This document shows, one piece after another, positions 9,307 to 18,630 of a stretch of DNA of 64,000 nucleotides. Every line of letters begins with the position of its first letter. Within the stretch, counting starts at the first letter, position 1. The stretch spans positions 868,001-932,000 of the forward strand of contig NZ_JARXIA010000001.1 of assembly GCF_031127875.1 (NCBI RefSeq), given 5' to 3'. The position numbers and the translations under genes were made by a program. The DNA comes from Pelagicoccus sp. SDUM812005. GTDB taxonomy: Bacteria > Verrucomicrobiota > Verrucomicrobiia > Opitutales > Opitutaceae. The notes beneath the pieces were generated by a model. That model was not told where the DNA came from, did no database searches, and was given only the letters and a program-made list of their open reading frames with translations.

Positions 9307-10352
9307 GCTTTTGCGGTTTGGCCGATGCGGGAGGAATCGTCCTCAAGCGCGTCGCGGCGAGGCGCGGCGGCGGAGTTGGCGTTGAATTTGGACTTGAGGC
9401 TTCTGTACGTCATTGACCAGCAAAGGGCTAAGGTGAACGCCCCGTTTAGCATATGCAAGGTCGTGACGTGCTCGTTGCGAACTTTCCAGATTACGAGGGC
9501 GCCGAGGGCGACTTGTATTAATAGAAGCGCTAGCAGGCCCGCGGCCGATTTGCCCATGGCCTTGCGGCTGGCGGCGTCTCTCCAGACTTGCACGCAGAAG
9601 GCAAGGATGGCGACGGTGACGATGACGGCGCCGACGCGGTGGGCGAAGTGGATGCCGATCGCGAAGTTGAAGACGGGAGGGATCAAGGTGTCGTGCGGAG
9701 TGAGGGGAAAGGTGGGGATGGCCAAGCCGGCGTGGGCGTGCCTCATGATGGCTCCTACGATCAGCTGCAGGACGATGGCGCCGCAGGCGACGTAGCCCAA
9801 GGTGGTGACGGAGGCGCTGGGGGCGAAGGGGAAGCCGGCGTTTCGGTCGATCCAGGAGCGGCTGTTGCGGATGACGAAAGCCACCAGCAAGCAAAGGAAG
9901 ATCTGGGCCAGGGTGGCGTGGGCCACGGCGAAGCTTTGGGCGTAGAGGTTGTGGTCGATCTGCAGGTTGAGGGCGTCGAGCTTGACGCGCAGTCCGCCCA
10001 GGAGGCCTTGGACGATGACGAGGACCACCAGCCAGTTGCCCATCTTGCGGGCGGCACGGGACGCTTTGCAGGCGTGGGCCAGCACGCAGAGGGCGATGGA
10101 AAGCAGCCCCATGACCATGCCGAGGAGCCGGTGGGAGTGCTCGGCGGCCATGTCCTTGTCCTGCAGCCAGCCTTCCGGATTGATGGATCCGTTGGAAAGC
10201 GGCCAGTCGAGGAAGGCCATGCCGGCGCGGATCGTGGTGGTGAACCCGCCCGCATAGAGCAGAAAGGTGATCCATACGAGGGCGCCGAGGCTGGTCCAGA
10301 ACAAGGCTGGCAAGTATCGGTTTTCGTTTTGGTCTGGTGCTTTTGCTGGCAT
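9303..10352 (-). CDS. ctaA: Heme A synthase (COX15/CtaA)
   Basis: A 349-residue polytopic membrane protein that oxidises heme O to heme A for aa3-type oxidases. The conserved histidines lie in AAEHSHRLLG, AVAHATLAQ, FAHRVGAVIV and TTLHMLNGAF, the four-histidine pattern of the COX15/CtaA family. I chose ATG 10352 because the longer frame to 10409 would cross the start of the divergent SCO gene. Only 33 nt separate the two divergent starts, so their promoters must overlap each other or the coding regions. Confidence 0.93.
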   Translation of the reverse strand: MPAKAPDQNENRYLPALFWTSLGALVWITFLLYAGGFTTTIRAGMAFLDWPLSNGSINPEGWLQDKDMAAEHSHRLLGMVMGLLSIALCVLAHACKASRAARKMGNWLVVLVIVQGLLGGLRVKLDALNLQIDHNLYAQSFAVAHATLAQIFLCLLVAFVIRNSRSWIDRNAGFPFAPSASVTTLGYVACGAIVLQLIVGAIMRHAHAGLAIPTFPLTPHDTLIPPVFNFAIGIHFAHRVGAVIVTVAILAFCVQVWRDAASRKAMGKSAAGLLALLLIQVALGALVIWKVRNEHVTTLHMLNGAFTLALCWSMTYRSLKSKFNANSAAAPRRDALEDDSSRIGQTAKA

Positions 10353-10385
10353 CTTCTTGGCGGATCGTTTGTCTACCTTGGCACT

Positions 10386-11321
10386 ATGAACTCGGGACTC
10401 ACAAATCACTCTCTTTTCAGGTTCAATTCGCTTACGAAAAGCTTCCTTTTTCGAATGCTGCTAGTCGCGTCGGCTTCGGCAGGGCTTCTGGGATGCGCCC
10501 AAAAAAACGAAAGTCAAGAAGATGAAAATGAGGAAGGCTATGCGCTTCTAGGAGTGGTTCAGGCTGTCGACAGCGAGAAGGTCGAGATGACGGTGGCCCA
10601 CGAGGAGATCCCCGGATTCATGCAGGCGATGACAATGGTCTTTCGCGTGAGCGCCGGCGACGTGAAGACGTTCAAGGAAGGCGACCAGATCAAGGCCCGC
10701 ATGGTGCGCGACGAGGACGGCGGCTTTCGCTTGATCAAGATCTGGAAAATCGACGACGAGGCGGCGGCAACCATGCGTCGGGTCAACAAGCGCTTGGCGA
10801 AGACGGTGGACGACTTGGGATCCGGCTACTACTTGGCGGAGGGGGATGCGTTTCCCGAATTCGCTTTGGTCGACCAGTATGGGGAAACGGTTACGCCGAC
10901 CCGCTACGAAGGGAAGCCCTTCATGCTCAACTACATTTTCACCCGCTGCACGGATGCGGAAATGTGCCCGCTCTCGACCTCGAAGATGGCGACCATGCAG
11001 CGCCTCGCGAAGGAGGCCGGGCTGGAGGATCTGGAGTTCATCTCGGTGACCTTGGATCCGAAGTACGACACCCCCAGCGTGCTGCGCACTTTTGCGGACG
11101 CGTACGGGATCGACGGGGAGAACTTCCGTTTCGTGACGGGGGAGCGGGCGGCGGTGCGCCAGCTGATCAAGAGCATGGCCTTGACCCATATCGATACGGG
11201 CGAGGACATCGTGCACAGCTTGGCGACGGTGCTGGTGGGACGCGACCGCAAGATTGTGATGCGCTCGGTCAAGAAGGCCTGGGACCCGATGGCCTTTTTG
11301 GAAGCTGCCAAGGCGCTGTAA
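10386..11321 (+). CDS. SCO1/SenC copper chaperone lipoprotein with N-terminal CusF-like domain
   Basis: The 311-residue protein has a lipoprotein signal ending in SAGLLGC (Cys37), a CusF-like copper-binding domain (about 55-110, with TVAHEEIPGFMQAMTM) and a SCO/thioredoxin-fold domain (about 150-305). SCO proteins deliver copper to the CuA site of cytochrome oxidase. The copper ligands are C188 and C194 in TRCTDAEMCP, a CX5C spacing rather than the textbook CX3C, and H277 in EDIVHSLATVLVG. The CX5C form occurs in SCO proteins fused to such a domain. It is divergent from ctaA-ctaB-DUF420, so the whole block serves oxidase maturation. A start at 10455 would also keep the lipobox. Confidence 0.92.
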   Translation: MNSGLTNHSLFRFNSLTKSFLFRMLLVASASAGLLGCAQKNESQEDENEEGYALLGVVQAVDSEKVEMTVAHEEIPGFMQAMTMVFRVSAGDVKTFKEGDQIKARMVRDEDGGFRLIKIWKIDDEAAATMRRVNKRLAKTVDDLGSGYYLAEGDAFPEFALVDQYGETVTPTRYEGKPFMLNYIFTRCTDAEMCPLSTSKMATMQRLAKEAGLEDLEFISVTLDPKYDTPSVLRTFADAYGIDGENFRFVTGERAAVRQLIKSMALTHIDTGEDIVHSLATVLVGRDRKIVMRSVKKAWDPMAFLEAAKAL

Positions 11322-11359
11322 GCGAGGATGCTCGCGTTGTGGAGGATAGCTCCTGCAAC

Positions 11360-11388
11360 GCGGCCGCGGGCTGAAGCTCGGCGCTACG
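11360..11388. repeat. Intergenic repeat, family B copy 1
   Basis: GCGGGCTGAAGC followed closely by GGCGCTAC, lying 4 nt past the purK stop codon. The same pattern recurs at 24490-24512, again at the 3' end of a minus-strand gene. Probably a REP-like element; this copy has a weaker stem than the other. Confidence 0.4.
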
Positions 11389-11391
11389 GGC

Positions 11392-12516
11392 TTACAGCTT
11401 CTGCTTCAGCTCTTTCGCTAGCTCGTAGGAGGCTTCGGCGGAGTCGGCGAGGACGCAGAAGTGTCCCATCTTGCGGCCGGCTCGGGCTTGGGCCTTGCCG
11501 TAGAGGTGGAGCTTGGCGGAAGGGTGCTTGAGCAGCTCGGCGAAGTCCGGCTCGCGGCCGATCCAGGCGTCGCCAAGGATGTTGACCATAGTGACGGGGC
11601 TGAGCAGCTCCGTGGATCCGAGCGGCAGGCCGCAGACGGCCCGCACGAATTGCTCGAATTGGGAGGTGACGCAGGCGTCGATGGTGTAGTGGCCGGAATT
11701 GTGGGGCCGGGGAGCGAGCTCGTTAACGGCGATGCTGCCGTCGCGCAGGACGAAGAGCTCGACGCCGAGCAGTCCGACCAAGCCCAGCTTGCGGGCGATT
11801 TCCTTGGCCAGCTTTTCGGCCTCGGCGCGGAGCTCGGGCGAGATGCGGGCCGGGACGATGGAGTAGTCCAGGATGTGGTTGGTGTGGATGTTTTCGGCGA
11901 CGGGGAAAGTCGAGATCTCGCCTTGCTCGTTGGCGGCGACGAGGACGGAGATTTCCATGGTGAAGTCCATCCAGCCTTCCAGCACGGCGCGGTGTTCGCC
12001 GAATTCCTTCCAGATCGCGGCGGTATCCGGATTTTCGCTACTGATCTTGAGCTGGCCCTTGCCGTCGTAGCCGAAGGCGGCGGTCTTGAGGACGGATGGG
12101 GTGCCGATTTCGGCGATGGCCTTGTCGAGGTCCTCGAGGGAGTCGACGATGGCGAAAGGGGCGCAGGGAATGCCGGAGTCGCGCAGGAAGTTCTTCTCGC
12201 GTTCCCGGTTTTGGCAGATGTGCAGGATTTCCGGGCGCGGGTGGAGGGTGACCTTCTGTTCGAGTTCGCGGGTCGCTTCTACGGGAACGTTCTCGAATTC
12301 GTAGGTGACCACGTCCGAGGACTCGGCGAGGAGCTCGAGGGCGGACTTGTCGGAGTACTTGGCGTTGATCTCGAGGTCGGCCACGTGGCCGGCGGGGCAG
12401 CGGTCCTGGGGCTCGAAGACGACGAAGCCGTAACCGAGCGAGCGGGCTGCCTGTCCTGTCATGCGGCCGAGTTGTCCGCCGCCGAGAATGCCTAGGGTGG
12501 ATCCGGGAGTAATCAT
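11392..12516 (-). CDS. purK: N5-carboxyaminoimidazole ribonucleotide synthase
   Basis: A 374-residue ATP-grasp enzyme of purine synthesis that carboxylates AIR with bicarbonate and ATP to give N5-CAIR. It opens with [18 protein letters not shown], and the ATP-grasp core includes [13 protein letters not shown] and the metal/phosphate region [19 protein letters not shown]. The ATG at 12516 overlaps the purE stop as ATGA, which fixes the start and indicates coupled translation. It converges with the SCO gene across 70 nt. Confidence 0.96.
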   Translation of the reverse strand: MITPGSTLGILGGGQLGRMTGQAARSLGYGFVVFEPQDRCPAGHVADLEINAKYSDKSALELLAESSDVVTYEFENVPVEATRELEQKVTLHPRPEILHICQNREREKNFLRDSGIPCAPFAIVDSLEDLDKAIAEIGTPSVLKTAAFGYDGKGQLKISSENPDTAAIWKEFGEHRAVLEGWMDFTMEISVLVAANEQGEISTFPVAENIHTNHILDYSIVPARISPELRAEAEKLAKEIARKLGLVGLLGVELFVLRDGSIAVNELAPRPHNSGHYTIDACVTSQFEQFVRAVCGLPLGSTELLSPVTMVNILGDAWIGREPDFAELLKHPSAKLHLYGKAQARAGRKMGHFCVLADSAEASYELAKELKQKL

Positions 12517-13004
12517 TTGAGCTCCATTGCTTCGACCTTGGCCTTTTGCTCGTCGCGGAAGGTGTCGAGCTTGTGGCTGAGCGAATCGTCGCCGAGGGCG
12601 AGGATCGATACGGCGTAGAGGGCGGCGTTCTTGGCGCCGGCGGCTCCGATCGCGAAGGTCGCGGTGGGCACGCCGCCTGGCATTTGCACGATGGAAAGGA
12701 GGGAGTCGAGTCCCTTGAGGGCCTTCGATTCGACGGGGACCCCGAGGACGGGCAGGGTGGTGAGTGCGGAAACCATGCCGGGCAGGTGGGCGGCTCCGCC
12801 GGCACCTGCGATGATGCACTTGAGGCCGCGGGCCTTGGCGGTCTTGGCGTAGTCGTACATCTTTTCCGGCGTGCGGTGGGCGGAAACGACCTCTGCTTCG
12901 TAGGGGACGGCGAACGAGTCGAGCACGTCCGCGGCTTGGGAAAGGGTGGGCCAGTCGGAGTTGCTGCCCATAATGATTCCGACGAGAGGTGTTTTTTCTG
13001 ACAT
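12513..13004 (-). CDS. purE: N5-carboxyaminoimidazole ribonucleotide mutase
   Basis: The 163-residue class I PurE converts N5-CAIR to CAIR. Active-site segments are GSNSDWPT near the N-terminus, SAHRTPEK around residue 45 and [11 protein letters not shown] around residue 75. Length and motifs match the family. The frame is open further upstream to 13208, but ATG 13004 is the only start that gives the compact PurE N-terminus. It is first in a two-gene purEK operon and divergent from the ThuA-like gene across 148 nt. Confidence 0.96.
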   Translation of the reverse strand: MSEKTPLVGIIMGSNSDWPTLSQAADVLDSFAVPYEAEVVSAHRTPEKMYDYAKTAKARGLKCIIAGAGGAAHLPGMVSALTTLPVLGVPVESKALKGLDSLLSIVQMPGGVPTATFAIGAAGAKNAALYAVSILALGDDSLSHKLDTFRDEQKAKVEAMELK

Positions 13005-13152
13005 GGCTTTGCGATTAAGTGGGCTCGAATAAGCAATCTGCGCTCGCCACGGGCAAGGGAAAAAGCAGGCCTTCGTTCTCGTGTTGTAGCAGACTATAGG
13101 CTGGATTGTGGCTGCCGATTTCCTAGGGTGCGGATCGAACCCCCGAACGCTT

Positions 13153-14001
13153 ATGCAAAAATCCGATTCCCAGAAAATCAAGGTTCTCCTGCTTACCGGC
13201 CAATCCAACCAGTGGCATAACTGGAAGGTGAGCAGCCAGGCGCTGCAAGCCGCTGTCGGCGGCGACGGTATGTTCGAAGTGGATACGTTGGTATCCCCTG
13301 CCGCAGGCGGCGACTTTTCCGGCTTCGCTCCGGCGTGGAGCGACTACGACGTGGTCTTGCTCGACTACGAGGGCGATCGCTGGCCGGAGGAATGCCGCGC
13401 CGCTTTCGTTCGCTATATGGAGGAAGGCGGTGGATTGGTTTCCTTTCACGCTTCCGACAACGCCTTCCCCGATTGGCCGGAGTTCAACGAGATGATCGGC
13501 GTCGGCGGCTGGGGCGGTCGCGACGAAAGCTCGGGGCCCAAGGTGCGCTGGCGCAAAGGCTCCATGGTCTTGGACCCCGGTCCCGGCGAAGCCATGCATC
13601 CGGAGCCGTTCGAGTATTTGGTAGAGACCCGCTCGCCCGAGCATCCGGTGATGCAGGGGCTGCCCGAGGCTTGGTTGCACGCGATCGACGAGCAGTACAG
13701 CCAGTTGCGCGGACCGGCCCAGAACCTGACGGTGCTGGCGACGGCCATCGCGGGGCCGGAGATCGACAAGGGCACGGGCGAGAACGAGCCGATGCTGATG
13801 GCCATCGAGTATGGCAAGGGGCGGATTTTCCATACGACCTTGGGCCATGTGGGAGCCGACGATACCGAGACGCCGCCAGCCATGAAATGCGTGGGCTTCC
13901 TGGAAACGCTTTTCCGCGGTCTGGAGTGGGCGGCCACGGGGGCGGTGACTCGCCCGGTGCCGGCGGATTTTCCCGGTACGGATTTTCCCTCTGTGCGTTA
14001 G
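13153..14001 (+). CDS. ThuA-like domain protein
   Basis: The 282-residue protein has the glutamine-amidotransferase-like ThuA fold: [15 protein letters not shown] at the N-terminus, [13 protein letters not shown], then [21 protein letters not shown], and near the end [17 protein letters not shown]. ThuA was first linked to trehalose/sugar use in rhizobia. In Verrucomicrobia such proteins are numerous, and the reaction is unclear. I chose ATG 13153 over an upstream in-frame start at 13108. There is no signal peptide, so it should be cytoplasmic. mazG starts 66 nt downstream. Confidence 0.85.
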   Translation: MQKSDSQKIKVLLLTGQSNQWHNWKVSSQALQAAVGGDGMFEVDTLVSPAAGGDFSGFAPAWSDYDVVLLDYEGDRWPEECRAAFVRYMEEGGGLVSFHASDNAFPDWPEFNEMIGVGGWGGRDESSGPKVRWRKGSMVLDPGPGEAMHPEPFEYLVETRSPEHPVMQGLPEAWLHAIDEQYSQLRGPAQNLTVLATAIAGPEIDKGTGENEPMLMAIEYGKGRIFHTTLGHVGADDTETPPAMKCVGFLETLFRGLEWAATGAVTRPVPADFPGTDFPSVR

Positions 14002-14067
14002 CGGGGCGCGGTTTTGGCCGGAGCTGCTTCCATTCGGGAATTGCCTTGGCGGGAGCGGCTCGGCTTG

Positions 14068-14754
14068 ATGGCGGGCGTGAGTGCAATTGAAGAATTGGTA
14101 GAAACGATGGCTCGTCTACGGGGACCTGGCGGTTGTCCGTGGGACATGGAACAGGATCACCAGTCGATCGCCCAGTGCTTGGTCGACGAGTGTAGCGAAT
14201 TGTTGGAGACGATCGACAAGCTCGACATGGACCACATGCGCGAGGAGCTAGGGGACGTGCTGCTGCAGGTGGTTTTCCATGCCCAGCTGGCCAAGGAAGC
14301 GGGGCATTTCGACTTCGAGGCGGTGGCAGAGGAGATCAACGAGAAGCTGATTCGCCGCCATCCGCACGTGTTTGGCGACGTGGACCTGAACAATTCCGAT
14401 GCGGTGCTCAAGCAATGGGACGAGATCAAGGCCACGGAAAAGGCGAACAAGCCAGCGAGCGCTTCCCAGTTCAAGGACCTGCCGCCGGCGCTTCCCGCCC
14501 TGCTCTTCGCCTACGACGTTTTCAAGCAGATCGAGAAGAAGGCGTTGCCGGTGGGCGACTGCGTGGACATGGAGGCGATCGAGGCCATGGCCGAGGAATT
14601 GGACGAGGAGGCGGCTGGACACATCCTGTTCGAAATCGCGGCGGCTTGCCGCCTGAAGGGGATCGATCCGGAGAGCGCGGCGCGCAAGTTTGCCCGTCGC
14701 GTGATGGCGGAGAGCGACGCCTTGGTGGCGCCCTTGGAAGCGGACGCAAGTTGA
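14068..14754 (+). CDS. mazG: Nucleoside triphosphate pyrophosphohydrolase
   Basis: A 228-residue two-domain MazG that hydrolyses NTPs to NMP and pyrophosphate and so helps clear abnormal nucleotides. The first domain carries GCPWDMEQDHQSIAQCLVDE and the ExxED-type EELGDVLLQVVFHAQLA. The second, weaker repeat spans about 125-225 (DLPPALPALLFAYDVFKQIE). ATG 14068 is preceded by GGGAG; an upstream TTG at 14014 is less likely. The xerC start follows after 32 nt, so both are probably cotranscribed. Confidence 0.92.
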   Translation: MAGVSAIEELVETMARLRGPGGCPWDMEQDHQSIAQCLVDECSELLETIDKLDMDHMREELGDVLLQVVFHAQLAKEAGHFDFEAVAEEINEKLIRRHPHVFGDVDLNNSDAVLKQWDEIKATEKANKPASASQFKDLPPALPALLFAYDVFKQIEKKALPVGDCVDMEAIEAMAEELDEEAAGHILFEIAAACRLKGIDPESAARKFARRVMAESDALVAPLEADAS

Positions 14755-14786
14755 GTCCCGGCGTCGGGCCGGAATCCAAAGGTGGC

Positions 14787-15710
14787 ATGAGCGAGGAGGA
14801 AGCTTGGCGGAAGCGCTGGATGGAGCCGTTTGTGCGGCACCTGTCGGGCGAGCGTCGGCTTTCGGCCTACACGGCCCGCAACTACCAGACGGCGCTGGAG
14901 GCGTTTTTTCGTTTCCTCGATGCGGAGACTTCTTGGAGCGGCGACTTGGAGAAGGTCGACCTGCGCACGGCTCGCGACTTCGTGATCGAGCAGCAGAATC
15001 GGGTGTCGCGGCGTACGGTGCACAACTACGTCTCGGGCTTGCGGACCTTCTTCAAGTATTGGATCCGCCAGGGGAAGCTGGAGACGAATCCTTTGCAGGG
15101 GATCGTATTGCCCAAGCTGCCCAAGAAGCTGCCGGCCTTCATGACGGTGAAGCAGGTGAAGCTTTTGATCGACGGCCCCATGCGCCTGCTGGAGAACGAG
15201 GCGATCCCTCCCTACCAGGCGTGGCGGGACCGGCTGGTGCTGGAGCTGCTGTACGGGGCTGGCTTTCGCGTGAGCGAGCTGTGCGACTTGACCTACGGGC
15301 AAGTGAGCTTCGACGAGGGAGTGGCCCGGATCGTGGGCAAGGGAGGCAAGTCTCGCATTTGTCCGCTCGGTCGGGTGGCGCTGGCTGTATTGGATAAGTG
15401 GAGACGGGAGTTCGCGGTGGGGACGGCGTTTCTGGATCCCGTGGTGCTGAGCAATTCGGGGAAGAAGTGGAATCCGCGGGCGGTGCAGCTGCTGTTGAAG
15501 AAATACCTGGCCTTGGCGGAGCTTCCCATGGACCTGAGCCCGCACAAGATCCGCCACTCCTACGCGACGCATCTTTTGGACAATGGGGCGGACCTGCGGC
15601 TGGTGCAGGAGCTGCTCGGGCATGCGAAGCTGTCCACGACCCAGATCTACACGCACGTGAACATCGGTCGGCTCAAGGAAGCCTTCGACCAGGCCCATCC
15701 CAGAGCGTAG
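14787..15710 (+). CDS. xerC: Tyrosine recombinase XerC/XerD
   Basis: A 307-residue site-specific recombinase of the Xer family, which resolves chromosome dimers at dif. The N-terminal SAM-like core-binding domain spans about 10-100. The catalytic domain has R161 (GAGFRVSELC), K185 in GKGGKSR, H253 and R256 (SPHKIRHSYA), H279 (LLGHAKLSTT) and the nucleophile Y288 (IYTHV). All catalytic residues are present. The housekeeping neighbours (mazG, purEK) argue for a chromosomal Xer rather than a phage integrase. XerC and XerD are hard to tell apart from sequence alone. Confidence 0.92.
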   Translation: MSEEEAWRKRWMEPFVRHLSGERRLSAYTARNYQTALEAFFRFLDAETSWSGDLEKVDLRTARDFVIEQQNRVSRRTVHNYVSGLRTFFKYWIRQGKLETNPLQGIVLPKLPKKLPAFMTVKQVKLLIDGPMRLLENEAIPPYQAWRDRLVLELLYGAGFRVSELCDLTYGQVSFDEGVARIVGKGGKSRICPLGRVALAVLDKWRREFAVGTAFLDPVVLSNSGKKWNPRAVQLLLKKYLALAELPMDLSPHKIRHSYATHLLDNGADLRLVQELLGHAKLSTTQIYTHVNIGRLKEAFDQAHPRA

Positions 15711-15814
15711 CGATGCGGTTGCCGATAGCGGCTGCGGCGGGGCGGGGATTTCCAAGGCGCTAGGGAGAAACAGGTTGCAAGCGTGGGACGGATTTCCGTT
15801 CATAGCTTTAACCA

Positions 15815-16879
15815 ATGCCACAACCCGCTAGAAAAAAGGGCAAGCGCCCCCCCACGCTTGCTGATGTTGGCCGAGAGGCTGGCGTATCAGCAATGGCAGT
15901 ATCAGCCGTTCTCAATGGCTCAAACTCTTCCGTTCGCATTTCCGAGGAAACGCAACGGAGGATTCGCAAGGCGGCCGCCGATCTGCGGTATCGACCGAAT
16001 ATCGCGGCCCGGGCCCTCGTGAACCGTCGCATGAATACGATCGGCACCTTTATCGTGGTGGAGGGCTTGGAGTTGAACCACTACTTCTTGGAGGTCTTCA
16101 ACGGGATCATCGCGGGCGCGTCCAAGCACAAGCAAAACGTGACGGTCTTTACTTTGGATACCTGGTCGGACGCCAAGGAACAGCTGGAACGGGCCTTCGA
16201 CGGACGCATCGACGGGATGATCCTCATCGCCCCGATCGTGGGCGAGGAATTCGCCAAAGGGATGAACGCGGACATGCCTTGCGTTTCCCTGCACTCCAAC
16301 GTGGATATACAAGGCATCGTAAACCTCGAGTCGGACGAGGAGAAGGGCGCCTACGAAATGGTGCGCTTCCTGATCGAGAAGGGGCACCGCCGCATCCTGC
16401 ACTTGGCGGGGCCGCGAGGACTCGTGGGAGCCGAACGGCGTATCGCTGGCTACAAGCAGGCCTTGTCGGAGGCGGGGATCGCGTTCGAGGAATCCCTGCT
16501 GAAGTCCATGGCCTACAGCGATGTGGAAGCGCGGGCTGTAATGACGGAATGGTTACAGGATAATCCCCGTGAAGCGTTGCCGGACGCGATCTTTTGCGCG
16601 AACGACCAGATGGCTTTGGGATGCGTGGAAGCGCTTTCCGCGGCGGGCCTTCGCGTGCCGGAGGATGTTTCGGTTTCCGGATTCGACGATACTTTGATTG
16701 CCCGCGTCTCGATGCCGCCCTTGACGACGGTGCGGCAGCCGCTGCGCGAGATGGGCATGGAGGCTGTTTCGATGTTGCTCAAGCGCATCGACGGCGAGGA
16801 TGTCGAGGGCGAGGGGACGCAGCAGTCTGTGGTTTTCCCGACGGAGCTGGTTGTTCGCAAGTCCGTGGAGGAGCGCTGA
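15815..16879 (+). CDS. LacI family transcriptional regulator
   Basis: The 354-residue regulator has an N-terminal LacI HTH and hinge (TLADVGREAGVSAMAVSAVL, residues about 12-60) and a periplasmic-binding-protein-like sensor domain with IFCANDQMALGCVEAL and VSVSGFDDT. It probably binds a sugar or derivative and controls a carbohydrate locus. No sugar gene is adjacent: upstream is xerC, and glpD converges 13 nt downstream. The target is therefore unknown, and glpD is only one possibility. Confidence 0.92.
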   Translation: MPQPARKKGKRPPTLADVGREAGVSAMAVSAVLNGSNSSVRISEETQRRIRKAAADLRYRPNIAARALVNRRMNTIGTFIVVEGLELNHYFLEVFNGIIAGASKHKQNVTVFTLDTWSDAKEQLERAFDGRIDGMILIAPIVGEEFAKGMNADMPCVSLHSNVDIQGIVNLESDEEKGAYEMVRFLIEKGHRRILHLAGPRGLVGAERRIAGYKQALSEAGIAFEESLLKSMAYSDVEARAVMTEWLQDNPREALPDAIFCANDQMALGCVEALSAAGLRVPEDVSVSGFDDTLIARVSMPPLTTVRQPLREMGMEAVSMLLKRIDGEDVEGEGTQQSVVFPTELVVRKSVEER

Positions 16880-16892
16880 GCTGGCCTTGTGG

Positions 16893-18479
16893 TCAGCTTT
16901 GGCCTACCGAGTCCGGATGCAGGAAGTCGTAGCCTTGGGCGAGTCGGGTAAAGCTTTCGACCTGTTGGGCTGCCCAGGTCGCCTCGCGTCCCAGTTCGGT
17001 AGCCAGCAACGCGGCTACGCGTGGGGCGGCTTCGATGGCGGCCCGAGCGTCGAGCAGGAGGGCTCGGGTACGGCGGGACAGCACGTCTTCCACGCTGCGG
17101 GCCATTTCCGTGCGGGCGTGGTAGAGGACTTCCGCTTCCTGGTAGGGAAGCTTGGGATGAAGCAGGGCGGAGGAGTTCGGCTGTTCGCGGATGAGTTTAC
17201 GGATGGCTTGGGAAGCGGAGCCGTAGGGAGCGAGGTTGGCCTCGGCGATGGCATCTTGGGTGGCGCCGTAGATGGGTAGCTGCTTGGTGGAGCAGGGCAA
17301 TTCTTCGATGCCGGAGAGGATCTCGAGGTGGTCGACGACGTCTTCGGCCATTTTGCGGTAGGTGGTCCATTTGCCGCCCGTAACGGTGAGCAGACCGGAG
17401 TCGGATATGAGAATGGTATGGTCGCGGGAGAGGGCGGCGGTGTTGGAGGAGTCGCCCGACTTCACGAGCGGGCGTAGGCCGGCGTAGATGGAGAGCACGT
17501 CTTCGGGCTGCGGATCGTGGGCGAGGTACTTGGCGGCGTGCTCCATGATGAAGTCGCGCTCGGATTGCAGGGCTCGCGGTTCGAGGGAGTTTCCGTCGCG
17601 AGGCGTGTCGGTGGTGCCGACCACGACGCGGTCGTGCCAGGGGACGGCGAAGAGGACGCGGCCATCCTCGGTCTTGGGCACCATGATGGCGGCATCGTTG
17701 GGGAGGAATTTCTTCGGAAGCACGATGTGGATGCCTTGGGAGGCGGAAATGATGGGGGCGGCGTTGGGGTCGTCCTGTTGGCGTAGTGTGTCCGCGAATA
17801 CGCCGGTGGCGTTGACGACTGCGTTGGCGAGAATCTCGAAGCGTTCTCCCGTTTCTTGATCTTCGACGAGGGCTCCGCGAACGAGATTGTCCTTTGTCTT
17901 GAGCAACTGGATACACTGGGTGTAGTTGGCGACGACGGCGCCGTGCTTGGCGGCGCTTTGGGCGAGATTGATGGCGAGGCGGGAATCGTCGAACTGTCCG
18001 TCGTGGTAGACGACTCCGCCGGTGAGGCCTTGGGTCTCGATGGTGGGGATGCGTTCGATGGTTTGGGCGAGCGAAAGGGTTTTGGAAGAGGCCAGTCCGA
18101 GCTTTCCGGCGAGGGCATCGTAGACTTTCATGCCGACGCCGTAGAAGGGACCTTCCCACCAATGGTAGTTGGGAATGACGAAGGCCTGGTCGTGCACGAG
18201 GTGGGGAGCGTTGCGGTAGAGGTAGCCGCGTTCGCGCAGGGCTTCGAGCACGAGGGAGACGTTGCCTTGGCGGAGGTAGCGCACGCCGCCGTGTACCAGC
18301 TTGGTGGAGCGGGAGGAGGTGCCCTTGGCGAAGTCGGCCTGCTCGATGAGGGCGACCGTGTGGCCGCGGGTGGCGGCGTCGACGGCGGTGCCGAGGCCGG
18401 TGGCTCCGCCTCCTACGATTAGGATATCGAAAGGCTCGTTTTGGGAACGGAGGGTAGAGAGGGCGTTCTCGCGATTCAC
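16893..18479 (-). CDS. glpD: Aerobic glycerol-3-phosphate dehydrogenase
   Basis: The 528-residue FAD enzyme oxidises sn-glycerol-3-phosphate to dihydroxyacetone phosphate at the membrane and passes electrons to quinone. The dinucleotide-binding motif is ILIVGGGATGLGTAVDAATR at the N-terminus, followed by SSRSTKLVHGGVRYL, a GlpD signature. VVVGTTDTP and LLTVTGGKWTTYRKMAEDVV are conserved in the substrate/FAD half. It is divergent from the TonB receptor across 151 nt. No glpK or glpF is nearby. Confidence 0.95.
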   Translation of the reverse strand: MNRENALSTLRSQNEPFDILIVGGGATGLGTAVDAATRGHTVALIEQADFAKGTSSRSTKLVHGGVRYLRQGNVSLVLEALRERGYLYRNAPHLVHDQAFVIPNYHWWEGPFYGVGMKVYDALAGKLGLASSKTLSLAQTIERIPTIETQGLTGGVVYHDGQFDDSRLAINLAQSAAKHGAVVANYTQCIQLLKTKDNLVRGALVEDQETGERFEILANAVVNATGVFADTLRQQDDPNAAPIISASQGIHIVLPKKFLPNDAAIMVPKTEDGRVLFAVPWHDRVVVGTTDTPRDGNSLEPRALQSERDFIMEHAAKYLAHDPQPEDVLSIYAGLRPLVKSGDSSNTAALSRDHTILISDSGLLTVTGGKWTTYRKMAEDVVDHLEILSGIEELPCSTKQLPIYGATQDAIAEANLAPYGSASQAIRKLIREQPNSSALLHPKLPYQEAEVLYHARTEMARSVEDVLSRRTRALLLDARAAIEAAPRVAALLATELGREATWAAQQVESFTRLAQGYDFLHPDSVGQS

Positions 18480-18630
18480 GGGTAGAGTTCTAAGGAATAC
18501 AGGGGCAGAGGGAAGAGCGAAGTTGCGAGCGGAATTGAACTTCAGCGAGCGCCCTTTATCCCGCTCGGGGCTGGATTCGTCCCTCTTGGGGTAGCGGCCG
18601 AATTGAGTTTTCTGGCATCTTGTGGCCGAA

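Noticed and set aside
9588-10385. Upstream extension of the SCO reading frame
   Set aside because: It runs antisense to ctaA. The lipoprotein signal begins at 10386 or later, so the extension is not part of the protein.
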